IMG/VR virus record: IMGVR_UViG_3300005262_000090
Span: 1-37,272 of that record
Strand: one strand, 5' to 3'
Length of the DNA stretch: 37,272 bases
Source of the DNA: a virus
Part shown: piece by piece, positions 6,743 through 14,654 of the stretch
Layout of the letters: every line of letters begins with the position of its first letter
How positions within the stretch are numbered: the stretch's first letter is position 1
Position numbers and translations under genes: made by a program
Notes under the pieces: generated by a model
What the model was told of the DNA's origin: nothing
Databases searched by the model: none
The model's input: only the letters and a program-made list of their open reading frames with translations

Positions 6743-7342
6743 TCATACTGTCAAGCTGCTCTCGGAACGCTTCGCGATCGGATAGTATTCGGCCCAAAAA
6801 ACAATGCTCGCTGCGAGCAGCCATAGCAACGTTCCAATAGAGCATGACCATGCAGCACCAATCGAAAAAAGTTGATCGATGCCTTGCGCAAGACAGGGTA
6901 TGGCTATCAAGGAAAACATGATTGGAACTGTTTGGGCCAGCCAATATATCCAACCAACGGGCTTGTAATTTTTGTTGCGGAAATAGTCAGTGATCAAACC
7001 GACGTCAGCCGAGAACATGTTTCCGGCTTGACGATACGCAACATTTTGATTGTGCCAACCGCAGTAGTTCAGCATGTGCCATATGCAATTCAGGATAAGG
7101 ACAATGAGCCCCACCCAGCCCAATATTAGCTTGTTATTGCGAACGGCATCATTGGTAAGTGCATTGACGAGAAATCCATTCACGACTATGAATCCCGTGT
7201 AGCGTTGCCAGATAAGCTGAAGCTCTTGGCAAGCGATCGCAATGCCCGCGCGATAGAGGGTCGCATCAGGGGCCTGCAATTCAGCGGGGGCAATGGGTTG
7301 CCGCTTCCGCCCCTCTTCGGTTTTCGCCTCTAGGCTAGTCAT
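6743..7342 (-). CDS. Cargo polytopic membrane protein, four predicted helices
   Basis: A 199-aa protein with a soluble N-terminus of about 45 residues and four hydrophobic segments: YTGFIVVNGFLVNAL, LILGWVGLIVLILNCIW, WLAQTVPIMFSLIAIPCLA and CSIGTLLWLLAASIVFWA. A charged loop of about 40 residues joins the second and third. The start at 7342 has GAGGAAGC just upstream, the same ribosome site as the lipoprotein gene. I do not recognise a named family; the QELQLIWQRYTGFIVVNGF opening recalls small membrane proteins of unknown function in bacterial genomes. Inner-membrane cargo of this size could act in superinfection exclusion or abortive infection, which is inference. It shares its promoter region with the lipoprotein gene. 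Confidence 0.65.
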   Translation of the reverse strand: MTSLEAKTEEGRKRQPIAPAELQAPDATLYRAGIAIACQELQLIWQRYTGFIVVNGFLVNALTNDAVRNNKLILGWVGLIVLILNCIWHMLNYCGWHNQNVAYRQAGNMFSADVGLITDYFRNKNYKPVGWIYWLAQTVPIMFSLIAIPCLAQGIDQLFSIGAAWSCSIGTLLWLLAASIVFWAEYYPIAKRSESSLTV

Positions 7343-7415
7343 TGCTTCCTCTCAATGGCGGGTTCGGCGGTAAGCACGAATGAGAGTCACGTCATGCCAT
7401 TTGTAAAGCACCCCA

Positions 7416-7461
7416 ACTATATTCGGCAGGCGAATTGAGCAAATGTGCGGTAACGAACACT
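7416..7461 (-). promoter_or_regulatory. Promoter of the cargo membrane protein (copy B)
   Basis: TTTGCT (7438-7443) and TATAGT (7416-7421) on the minus strand are again spaced by 16 bases. The upstream 21-base block at 7441-7461 differs from that of copy A at one position, and the first 12 bases around the start codon (7340-7351) are identical to 6435-6446. The palindrome seen in copy A is only partly kept. Confidence 0.5.
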
Positions 7462-8068
7462 GATCGAAGCATCGGTCGGGTATGCGGTCGATACAAAGAC
7501 TACGCATCGCACCTGCGACGGCGATCACGGACGCGAAATAGCCCTCTCAGAGTACCCTTCCGTGCATGCCCAAGAAACGAAGCCTCTCGCCCACAACGAC
7601 TTCAACACGCGCACGCTGCGACGTGCCGAAACGGTGTCGCCGGGGTCCGTCCTCGACGGTGGCTTCCGGAGTGTCAAAAGGTACTTTCCGGGCTATCGAA
7701 AGCCGGGGGCAATTGCGCACCGCGTACTTCCCCCAGCTGCGGAGGGTCATTTGTCTTTGCACTACGCACTGTGTTGGGTTGCTTCACGAAATGGATCTCT
7801 ATCACGGCTCATCCCGGGGGATGTGAGAGTTCCGCCCAGTCACTGGTTTCGTTTTGATATTTTCCAGACTCTGAATATTGCCAAAACCAACCTGAACTCC
7901 CATAACACGACGAAACGTTCCATTTTTGTGCATAGGGTTTGACATGCGCTCCGTTGACGGTCTGGCACAGGAAACTACAAAGCGCGCCGTTATTCGTATT
8001 CTGACGCGACGTCGGATGCCTTTAGCTAGTGATCCACATTCATTTGCAAGCAACGCGAACACCTAGAA
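7462..8068. other. About 600 bases with no convincing gene
   Basis: This gap separates the membrane-protein promoter from the stop of the glutamic peptidase gene. Several ORFs of 70-140 codons occur on both strands (for example 7562-7942 plus, 7547-7762 minus), but none has a ribosome site or a recognisable motif and they overlap one another. It may be the remnant of another cargo cassette. Confidence 0.35.
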
Positions 8069-9610
8069 TCACTTCTTATAAAGCAAAACGTCTCTCCACT
8101 GTGCGCCAGGTCCCCTGAGGAGGACCGTTCCGCACACTATTCCAGCGCCGTAGTCCGCGTGATTCAGAGTTGGAAATCCTCCTACAAAGCCGTTTTTGGT
8201 CGCATAGTCCTGCGTTGAACGGAATCTTTGCAATGGATCAGCTAGATCGGGGTGGCCTAACTCAGCTAGAGGCACATCTCTGAACTCGGCGCTAGGAGCT
8301 TTGAGGCAGACTGTGCCGCACACAATGCCTTTCCCATAGTCGGCGTGGAAGTAAGTCGGGAATCCACCGACAAACCCGTTTCCAGCAGCGTATGCGTTGG
8401 CCAGTTGCAAACGCAGCCAAAAGTTCTCAAGACTCGGGTTTCCTAGTTGTGTTAGGAAAACGTCTCTCCATTCTGCGATAGAGTTGTCGACGAAGATTGT
8501 GCCACCCACATGATCTGGACCGTAATCCGCTTCGTAGAAGTTAGGGAAGGCGGCAACTAAACCTTCGTTGGAGGCGAGCGTGCAACGCTGCCGAAAAGCC
8601 TCCATAGCCTTTGTCGGCCAATCGGGCCCAATAAAGGACACCACAACCTTAAATGTACTCAATTGCACACTTGTGAGCGTAACGCCGTTCTTGTCATCGA
8701 TGTCGTTGGTATCGCCGCTCAAGGGGTCACCCATGATGGCTTTCCCACCTGGGTCTGGTCCATAGGCAGATGCGTTGGTGAAAATCACTGGGGAGAAAGC
8801 GACTAAGGCGTTATCCGGCTCGCCGTAGTCAGGGTCTTCCATTATCCACTCAGCAGTCGAGCCCACAGACTTCACAAGGGGCGGCGGCGGCAGTGTCTGA
8901 GAGACAATCTTGTCGGTAGAAATGTTGGCAAAGAGGATGTGTCCTTGTCCTCCTCTATAGGAGATGGAAGCAAAGACTTCGTGACCGGGCGCGACTTCAA
9001 AGTGTTTAAAGGCAGTTTCATAGACGTAGTCTGGCGAACCATCGGGAGGTTTACCGTCGGGGCCAGCAGAAAACCATTCAAACCACGCTTCGCAGGTTGC
9101 CTCGCCGGTATTTAATAGGTCTTGGCGGATACCGGCTTGCAGAACGTCGTTGGTCGTCGATCCATCAAGACCAACCCACGACGAGGATTTCCATCGATTG
9201 CCATTTCCGGCAGGATAGGGAGGCCTGCTAATCACGGGGATTCTCCACTGACCATATACTGAACTCCAATTCCCCCCTAACACTCCACCGGCCCACCTAG
9301 CGCCGCGAAACACGTTGCCAGTGTTAGTCGGTTTGATTAGGGCATCTCGAACGTGTGTTATGCCGGGGTGTGGCGTAAGTTCGGGTATCACGACGTCCCC
9401 TGGTTTGATCTGCCGGTCAAGGATAAAGTCTTTGAAATGACGCGACGCCGGGGAGTCTATGCTTTTGATGTGTTCAACGACTTGAGGATCAAGGAGCGAC
9501 TCTAAAGTGACTTTCTTTCGTTCAAAATCTTTAGGATCTATGTCGTGGAATACGATTCCACGTATGTTCGTTGTACGAATGATAGAACCAGCGGGCTTGA
9601 CAGTAGGCAT
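8069..9610 (-). CDS. G1-family (eqolisin-type) glutamic peptidase with three C-terminal repeats
   Basis: A 513-aa protein. Residues about 100-282 match the peptidase G1 fold: a Trp-rich entry WSSVYGQWRIPV, the Gln motif SWVGLDG...VLQAG (candidate catalytic Gln158), CEAWFEWFSAG, and the Glu motif TAEWIMEDP (candidate catalytic Glu254), then a Phe-rich end. G1 enzymes use a Gln/Glu pair, mostly work at acid pH and were first known from fungi. The C-terminal third has three repeats about 62 residues apart, centred on 350-389, 413-450 and 475-510, with the pattern GFVGGFPT..HADYG.G...GT..L....A.WRDV. No signal peptide is seen at the N-terminus; residues 1-100 could be a propeptide-like segment. 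The ATG at 9610 has GGGAGAG upstream. It is minus-strand cargo ahead of the terminase genes. Confidence 0.85.
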   Translation of the reverse strand: MPTVKPAGSIIRTTNIRGIVFHDIDPKDFERKKVTLESLLDPQVVEHIKSIDSPASRHFKDFILDRQIKPGDVVIPELTPHPGITHVRDALIKPTNTGNVFRGARWAGGVLGGNWSSVYGQWRIPVISRPPYPAGNGNRWKSSSWVGLDGSTTNDVLQAGIRQDLLNTGEATCEAWFEWFSAGPDGKPPDGSPDYVYETAFKHFEVAPGHEVFASISYRGGQGHILFANISTDKIVSQTLPPPPLVKSVGSTAEWIMEDPDYGEPDNALVAFSPVIFTNASAYGPDPGGKAIMGDPLSGDTNDIDDKNGVTLTSVQLSTFKVVVSFIGPDWPTKAMEAFRQRCTLASNEGLVAAFPNFYEADYGPDHVGGTIFVDNSIAEWRDVFLTQLGNPSLENFWLRLQLANAYAAGNGFVGGFPTYFHADYGKGIVCGTVCLKAPSAEFRDVPLAELGHPDLADPLQRFRSTQDYATKNGFVGGFPTLNHADYGAGIVCGTVLLRGPGAQWRDVLLYKK

Positions 9611-9861
9611 GGGAACTCTCCCGATCGGAAATCTCGACAGTAAATTGGCCTTAGGGGAAGTTGCGGACGGAACTTATTCTTGATAGCTCGAAAGGCGTAA
9701 TTATGCAAGGGGCGCAAAGAGGCGAAAGGTAGATGAGGGTTCGCGAAGAAGTTGGTCAGCCTGGACTCACCAACATACATTGAAATGGCGAGGACCATTG
9801 CTGAGATCAAAGAAATAACAGTCCATCTGTCACGTTTCAGAAAAAACAGTTTGTCTGTCAT
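9538..9861 (-). CDS. Possible small membrane protein overlapping the peptidase start
   Basis: A 107-codon reading frame from the ATG at 9861 with one clear hydrophobic helix (WTVISLISAMVLAISMYVG) after a basic N-terminus MTDKLFFLKRDR. It overlaps the start of the peptidase gene by 73 bases in another frame, and the second half has no protein-like character. No ribosome site is visible. It may be a real single-span protein, a leader, or a degraded gene. Confidence 0.3.
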   Translation of the reverse strand: MTDKLFFLKRDRWTVISLISAMVLAISMYVGESRLTNFFANPHLPFASLRPLHNYAFRAIKNKFRPQLPLRPIYCRDFRSGEFPCLLSSPLVLSFVQRTYVESYSTT

Positions 9862-10037
9862 TTTTTTAAACTTCGTAATAGACGTCGCATTTCGATCAAG
9901 GCGATATCGGACTGCTGACCGAGGGGGCCGTCGTGAAACCGAGTTGCTAATGTAGCGCGCTGCCGCGCCCAATCAGACACGATTATTTTTTGGAAAGGTT
10001 AGCTAGCGAAGCACGTTTCACACGGTCAATCGAAAAA

Positions 10038-10550
10038 GTGACGGCGACCATTTCAATCCGTGAATTCGCGCGGCGCGAGGAGGTCTCCGATACGCTCGTT
10101 CATCAGGCGCTAAAACAGGGGCGACTGAGCAAATCGGCGGACGGCGGAATGGACCCGGCGTTGGTCGGTACAGCATGGCGTGCGGGCGCGGCGCGCGCAA
10201 ATCCCGATGCAAACCCCGCTTTGCAGTCTGCCGGTGGTCCCAAGGGCGTCACCTATGGCGAAGCGCTGCGCCTGAAAGAGAACTGGCTCGCGCTGCTGCG
10301 CCGCTTGGAATACGAACACAAGTCCGGCGCGCTGGTGGAGGTGTCGATTGCGCAGCGCGTAGTGTTCGACCTGTGCCGCGAGCAGCGCGACCAGTGGCTG
10401 GCGTGGCCCGCGAAGATCGCGCCATTTCTCGCGGTCGAGTTTGGTATCGCCGACCTCGAGCGGCTGACCGCTTCGCTAGATGCGCATGTTCACGACCAGC
10501 TTGCCGAACTTGGAGAGCCAGAAGCGCGCTTCGAAGCCGGCGAAGCATGA
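10038..10550 (+). CDS. terS: Terminase small subunit (TerS/Nu1-like)
   Basis: Reading from the GTG at 10038 gives 170 aa beginning with an HTH-like start: ATISIREFARREEVSDTLVHQALKQGRL in two stretches, the DNA-recognition part of phage small terminases. A basic middle and a helical C-terminus (LCREQRDQWLAWPAKIAPFL) follow. TerS recognises the packaging site and loads DNA onto TerL. The longer reading from a TTG at 9990 has an unlikely start and extra residues unlike the family. Its 3' end overlaps the large subunit gene by 71 bases. It is the first plus-strand gene after the cargo island, so a promoter or read-through across about 4 kb of opposing genes is needed. Confidence 0.75.
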   Translation: MTATISIREFARREEVSDTLVHQALKQGRLSKSADGGMDPALVGTAWRAGAARANPDANPALQSAGGPKGVTYGEALRLKENWLALLRRLEYEHKSGALVEVSIAQRVVFDLCREQRDQWLAWPAKIAPFLAVEFGIADLERLTASLDAHVHDQLAELGEPEARFEAGEA

Positions 10551-12609
10551 GCTGATCGCGCAGACCGGGCGGCGCGGCTGGACACCACCGCCGCGGCTGA
10601 GCCTGCCCGAATGGGCGGACCAGCATCGGAGGCTGGCACGTTCGGCGGGCAGCCTGTCGGGGCACTGGCACACATCGACCGTCGAGATTGCGCGCGGCCC
10701 GATGCTCGCGGTCACGGAACCCGGCGTGCATGTCATCACGGCGATGGTCTGCACGCAGCTGCTCAAGACCGCGCTGCTTGAAAACATCATCGGCTATCAC
10801 GCACACCTCGATCCGTGCCCGATGCTGCTGCTACAGCCCAAGGACGACGCCGCCGAACAGTTCAGCAAGGAAAGGCTGACGCCGCTGATTCGCGCGACGC
10901 CCGTGCTGCGCGAGCTGATCGGCCCGGCGCGCACGCGCAGCGCGGACGACACGCTGCTGTACAAGGCATTTCCGGGCGGCTTTGTCGCGCTGGCCGGCGC
11001 GGGCAGTCCCGACAATCTCGCGCGCCGCCCGGTGCGCATTGTCCTGGCGGACGAGATCGACAAGTATCCCGTCACGCGTGAAGGCGATCCGATCACGCTC
11101 GCGGAAGAACGTACCGCCACGTTTCTCGCATGGCTCAGTGTGCGGGCCTGTTCGCCCACGGTATCGGAAGAAAGCCGGATCGAGGACAGCTATGAAGCGT
11201 CCGACCAGCGCCGTGCGTCGCTGGCGTGTCCGCACTGCGGGCATCGCCTGTTTCCCGATTTCTTCCGCCACATTGAATGGGACAAGACACGCGACGACGC
11301 GGGTCGCGTCACCGCACATCGCACAGCGACCGCGCGGCTGTACTGCGAGGCGTGCGGCGCGGGCTGGTCCGAAGCCGACCGGATGACGGCATTGCAGAGC
11401 GCGCGCTGGCATCAGACGCGCCCGTTCGAGTGCTGCGGCGTGCGACATGTGCCGCTCGATGACTACGCGAGCGCCTGGCGCGAGCGCGACGGCGATGCTG
11501 CTGTGTCCGCCGTATGGGACTGGTGGCGGGATGGACAGAACGACCGTTACGCGGTCTGGCGCGCGCGCTGTCCGACATGCGGCAGATGGGGCGTCGAGAA
11601 CGCCCACGCAGGTTTTCAGGCATCGAAGCTGTTCAGCCCGTGGTCCCGCGACCGTCCGCCCTCGATTGCCGAAAAGTGGATTGCTGCGCTGGGTGACGAG
11701 GAAAAACTCCAGGCCTGGTGGAACACGCAGATGGGCCTTCCGTACCGTGCGCATGCGGGGCGACGCGTCCAGGCGGACGTACTCGCGTCACGCGGTGAGG
11801 TGTGGGCCGCCGAAGTACCCGATGGTGTCGCCGTGGTCGTGACCGGCATCGACGTGCAGGACTATCGCATCGAATGCGAGACGGTCGGCTGGGGCCGCAA
11901 CGAGGAAAGCTGGTCAATCGACTACACGATCATTGAGGGCGAGTTTGGCGATACGCCCACACAGATGCGGATCGACACGTACCTGAGACGCACGTGGACG
12001 CGCGCGGATGGACGGCCATTCGAAGTGATCGCGGCGTGTATCGACTCGGGCGGACACCATACCCAGGCCGTCTATGAGTTCTGCAAGGCGCGCATTGGAC
12101 GGCGCGTCTGGGCGATCAAGGGCGAAGCCGCGCGCGGCGGCGAGCGCAATCCCGTGTGGCCATCGAAACGGCCCACGCAGCGCACGAAAAAGACCTATCG
12201 CCCGGTGATTCTCGGCGTGAACGCCGCCAAGGACACGATCCGCCAGCGCCTGCTGGTCGAAGCACCGGGACCCGGTTACATGCACTTTCCGGCGGATCGC
12301 GATATCGGCTACTTCGCGCAGCTCACCGCCGAACGGCTGGTCGTCAAGGAATCGGGCGGCAAGCGCTATCGGGTGTGGGAACTGCCGCCAGGTCGCGCCA
12401 ATGAGGCGCTCGACTGCCGCGTCTATGCATACGGCGCGCTGTGCGGGCTGCTGCATTTCGGCCTGCAGCTGAACCGCCGCGCCAATGCGGTTGGCGCCTG
12501 GACGACGCCAGCGGCGCCGCGTGCTCCCGCAGCTGGACCTGTACCGGGTGCGGTGGTTGCGTCCGCGCCACCTGTGATACGGAAATCGCTGATTAACCGG
12601 CTTGCGTAA
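10480..12609 (+). CDS. terL: Terminase large subunit, lambda GpA family
   Basis: A 709-aa packaging motor and nuclease with the GpA layout: WTPPPRLSLPEWADQHRRL near the start, a deviant P-loop region around CTQLLKTALLEN (91-102), Walker B RIVLADEIDKYP (186-197), two Cys pairs (CPHCG and CEACG) in the middle, and a C-terminal nuclease part beginning TGIDVQDYRIECETVGWG and ending with NEALDCRVYAYGAL. It cuts concatemers at cos-like ends and pumps DNA through the portal. The ATG at 10480 (or 10486) lies within terS, so translation is probably coupled. Length is near that of lambda gpA (about 640 aa), with a Pro/Ala-rich tail. Confidence 0.93.
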   Translation: MRMFTTSLPNLESQKRASKPAKHELIAQTGRRGWTPPPRLSLPEWADQHRRLARSAGSLSGHWHTSTVEIARGPMLAVTEPGVHVITAMVCTQLLKTALLENIIGYHAHLDPCPMLLLQPKDDAAEQFSKERLTPLIRATPVLRELIGPARTRSADDTLLYKAFPGGFVALAGAGSPDNLARRPVRIVLADEIDKYPVTREGDPITLAEERTATFLAWLSVRACSPTVSEESRIEDSYEASDQRRASLACPHCGHRLFPDFFRHIEWDKTRDDAGRVTAHRTATARLYCEACGAGWSEADRMTALQSARWHQTRPFECCGVRHVPLDDYASAWRERDGDAAVSAVWDWWRDGQNDRYAVWRARCPTCGRWGVENAHAGFQASKLFSPWSRDRPPSIAEKWIAALGDEEKLQAWWNTQMGLPYRAHAGRRVQADVLASRGEVWAAEVPDGVAVVVTGIDVQDYRIECETVGWGRNEESWSIDYTIIEGEFGDTPTQMRIDTYLRRTWTRADGRPFEVIAACIDSGGHHTQAVYEFCKARIGRRVWAIKGEAARGGERNPVWPSKRPTQRTKKTYRPVILGVNAAKDTIRQRLLVEAPGPGYMHFPADRDIGYFAQLTAERLVVKESGGKRYRVWELPPGRANEALDCRVYAYGALCGLLHFGLQLNRRANAVGAWTTPAAPRAPAAGPVPGAVVASAPPVIRKSLINRLA

Positions 12610-12612
12610 ATC

Positions 12613-12888
12613 ATGGCTACCTGTGGCTGCGCCAGCATCCTTGATGGCGTGCCGCTTGACGTGCTGCGCGCGCGCCTGCTGGAGATGCAGCAAGCGTATC
12701 TCGACCTCGTGACGGGTGGCAAGCTCGAGGTCGCGTCCTACTCGCAGGCGGACGGCAGCCGCTCCGTCACCTACACGCGCGCGAACCTGGGCGACCTTGT
12801 GCAGGGCATTCTCGGCCTGCAGAAACAGATTGCGATGCTGACAGGTAACTGCTGCAACCGCCGTCCGCCTGTGGTGCCATTCTTCTGA
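12613..12888 (+). CDS. gpW-like head-tail joining protein
   Basis: A 91-aa protein with the gpW pattern: LRARLLEMQQAYLDLVTGG, then SYSQADGSRSVTYTRANLG and LVQGILGLQKQIAML. In lambda, gpW is a small protein that plugs the portal after packaging and lets gpFII bind. The Cys-rich ends (MATCGCAS, NCCNRRPP) are additions. It sits between terL and portal, as in lambda, 3 bases after the terL stop. Confidence 0.8.
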   Translation: MATCGCASILDGVPLDVLRARLLEMQQAYLDLVTGGKLEVASYSQADGSRSVTYTRANLGDLVQGILGLQKQIAMLTGNCCNRRPPVVPFF

Positions 12889-12897
12889 GTCTTTGTC

Positions 12898-14589
12898 ATG
12901 GGCGCGCTGGTCGATTCGCACGGCGATCCGCTGCAGCGCGCGGTCGTGCCTGCGCACCGGCCTGGACGGCGCGCGCAGTCAGGCGGCGCAGCGAGCGTAT
13001 GGCCGTCTGTCGCGCTCGGCGCGCTGCCGTACAGCTTCCCGTATGAGGCGTCGGCGTGGCTCACGCAGGAGATGGGTAACTGGCTGCCGTGGATACGCAG
13101 CCCCGATGCAGAGATCAATCTCTACCGCGACCAGATGGTCGCGCGCTCGCGGGATCTGTCGCGCAACGACGGCTGGATTGTCGGCGGTGTCAATCGCATC
13201 CTCGACAACACGATCGGCACGCACCTGCGGCTGTCGGCCAATCCCGATTACCGCGCGTTGGCGCTGCGCAGCGGCATCGCCGCATTCGATTCGACATGGG
13301 CGGACGATTTCCGGCGTACCGCTGAATCGCTCTGGCGCGGTTACGCGGACCATCCCGACCATTACAACGATGTGACGTGCCAGCTCACGCTCGGACAGCA
13401 GTTTCGTCTTGCGATGCGGCACAAGCTGATCGACGGCGAAGGCGTCGGGCTGATCTACTGGATGCCGGAGCGCATCGGCGCGGGCGGCGCGGACTACGCG
13501 ACCGCGCTGCTGCTGGTCGATCCGGACCGCCTGTGCAATCCGTGGCAGATGATGGACACGGCCACGCTGCGTGGCGGTGTCGAGCTGGACGTCGACGGTG
13601 TACCTGTCGCGTATCACTTTCGCAAGGCCGAGCCGAACGACTGGTTCAGCGCCGTCGAGGCGAACACGTGGGAGCGCGTGAAGCGCTACGACGCGGACGG
13701 CTGGCTGCGCGTGATTCACGATTACGACCGCGACCGCGCCGGGCAGCATCGCGGCCTGGGTGTCTTCACGTCCGTGCTGACGCATGCGCGCATGCTCGCG
13801 CGCTACTACGGCGTCGAACTCCAGGCGGCGACCGTTGCATCGGTCTTCGGTACGTACGTCACCAGCCCGTATGACCCGGCACTGGTGCAGGATGCACTCG
13901 GCGCGTGTGAAGGTGAAGAACTGCCGCTGTATCAGGCGCTGCGTGCGCAGTGGGCGAATGAGCGGCCCGCGTATCTGAACGGCGTGCGCATCCCGACGCT
14001 CGCGCCGGGTGAATCGCTCGATAGCGTGTCGAGTACGCATCCGCACGGCGGGTTTGAGACGTTCGCGCAGGAGATGCAGCGGGTCATTGCGGCCGCGCTC
14101 GGGCTGTCCGCCGAACAGGTCACGCAGGATTGGAGCAAGACCAATTACAGCAGCGCACGTGCGGCGCTGCTCGAAGCGTGGAAGACCCTACAGCGACGGC
14201 GCGACGAGTTCTGCATGAACTTCGCGACGCCGTTCTATGGCGCGTGGCTGTGGGAAGCGATGGACGGGGGCGAACTGCCGTTACCGGCCGGCTCGCTCCC
14301 GTATATCGAGGCGCGCGCCGCCTATTCGCGCTGTTCGTGGACGGGTGTCGCGCGCGGCTGGATCGATCCGACCAAGGAGCGCGCGGGCGCGGTGATGGGG
14401 ATGGACGCCGCGCTTTCGACGCTCAAGCGCGAATGCGCGGAACAGGGACTGGATTACGAGGAAGTGCTGCACCAGCGCGCGGCGGAGATCCGGCTCATGA
14501 AAGAGCTGGGACTGGAACTGCCCGACTGGACGGGAACGGCGGCTGCGGCGGCGGTCGCAAGTACGCCTGACACCGCACAACCTCGCTGA
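12898..14589 (+). CDS. Portal protein, lambda family
   Basis: A 563-aa dodecameric portal subunit at the DNA entry vertex. Family features: an N-terminal region with SRDLSRNDGWIVGGVNRILDN in two parts, LIDGEGVGLIYWMPER, DPDRLCNPWQMMDT, and the C-terminal block LGLSAEQVTQDWSKTNYSSARAALLEAWKT read in two parts, followed by WIDPTKERAGAVMGMDAALST. This last pattern is typical of lambda-type portals. The start at 12898 is 9 bases after the gpW stop. In lambda the protease gene follows directly; here a minus-strand nuclease-like gene has been inserted between them. Confidence 0.93.
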   Translation: MGALVDSHGDPLQRAVVPAHRPGRRAQSGGAASVWPSVALGALPYSFPYEASAWLTQEMGNWLPWIRSPDAEINLYRDQMVARSRDLSRNDGWIVGGVNRILDNTIGTHLRLSANPDYRALALRSGIAAFDSTWADDFRRTAESLWRGYADHPDHYNDVTCQLTLGQQFRLAMRHKLIDGEGVGLIYWMPERIGAGGADYATALLLVDPDRLCNPWQMMDTATLRGGVELDVDGVPVAYHFRKAEPNDWFSAVEANTWERVKRYDADGWLRVIHDYDRDRAGQHRGLGVFTSVLTHARMLARYYGVELQAATVASVFGTYVTSPYDPALVQDALGACEGEELPLYQALRAQWANERPAYLNGVRIPTLAPGESLDSVSSTHPHGGFETFAQEMQRVIAAALGLSAEQVTQDWSKTNYSSARAALLEAWKTLQRRRDEFCMNFATPFYGAWLWEAMDGGELPLPAGSLPYIEARAAYSRCSWTGVARGWIDPTKERAGAVMGMDAALSTLKRECAEQGLDYEEVLHQRAAEIRLMKELGLELPDWTGTAAAAAVASTPDTAQPR

Positions 14590-14654
14590 TGTTCCCCAGA
14601 GGCGTGAACTGTTGGAGGCATCGACATATCTGCACCATGCGCATTGTTTCGAGC

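Noticed and set aside
7435-7942. ORFs of 126-140 codons in the gap after the membrane-protein gene
   Set aside because: Overlapping frames with Arg/Ser-rich, motif-free translations and no ribosome-binding site; more likely decayed or non-coding DNA.
11914-12957. 347-codon minus ORF across terL and gpW
   Set aside because: It lies entirely opposite well-supported packaging genes and has no recognisable domain.
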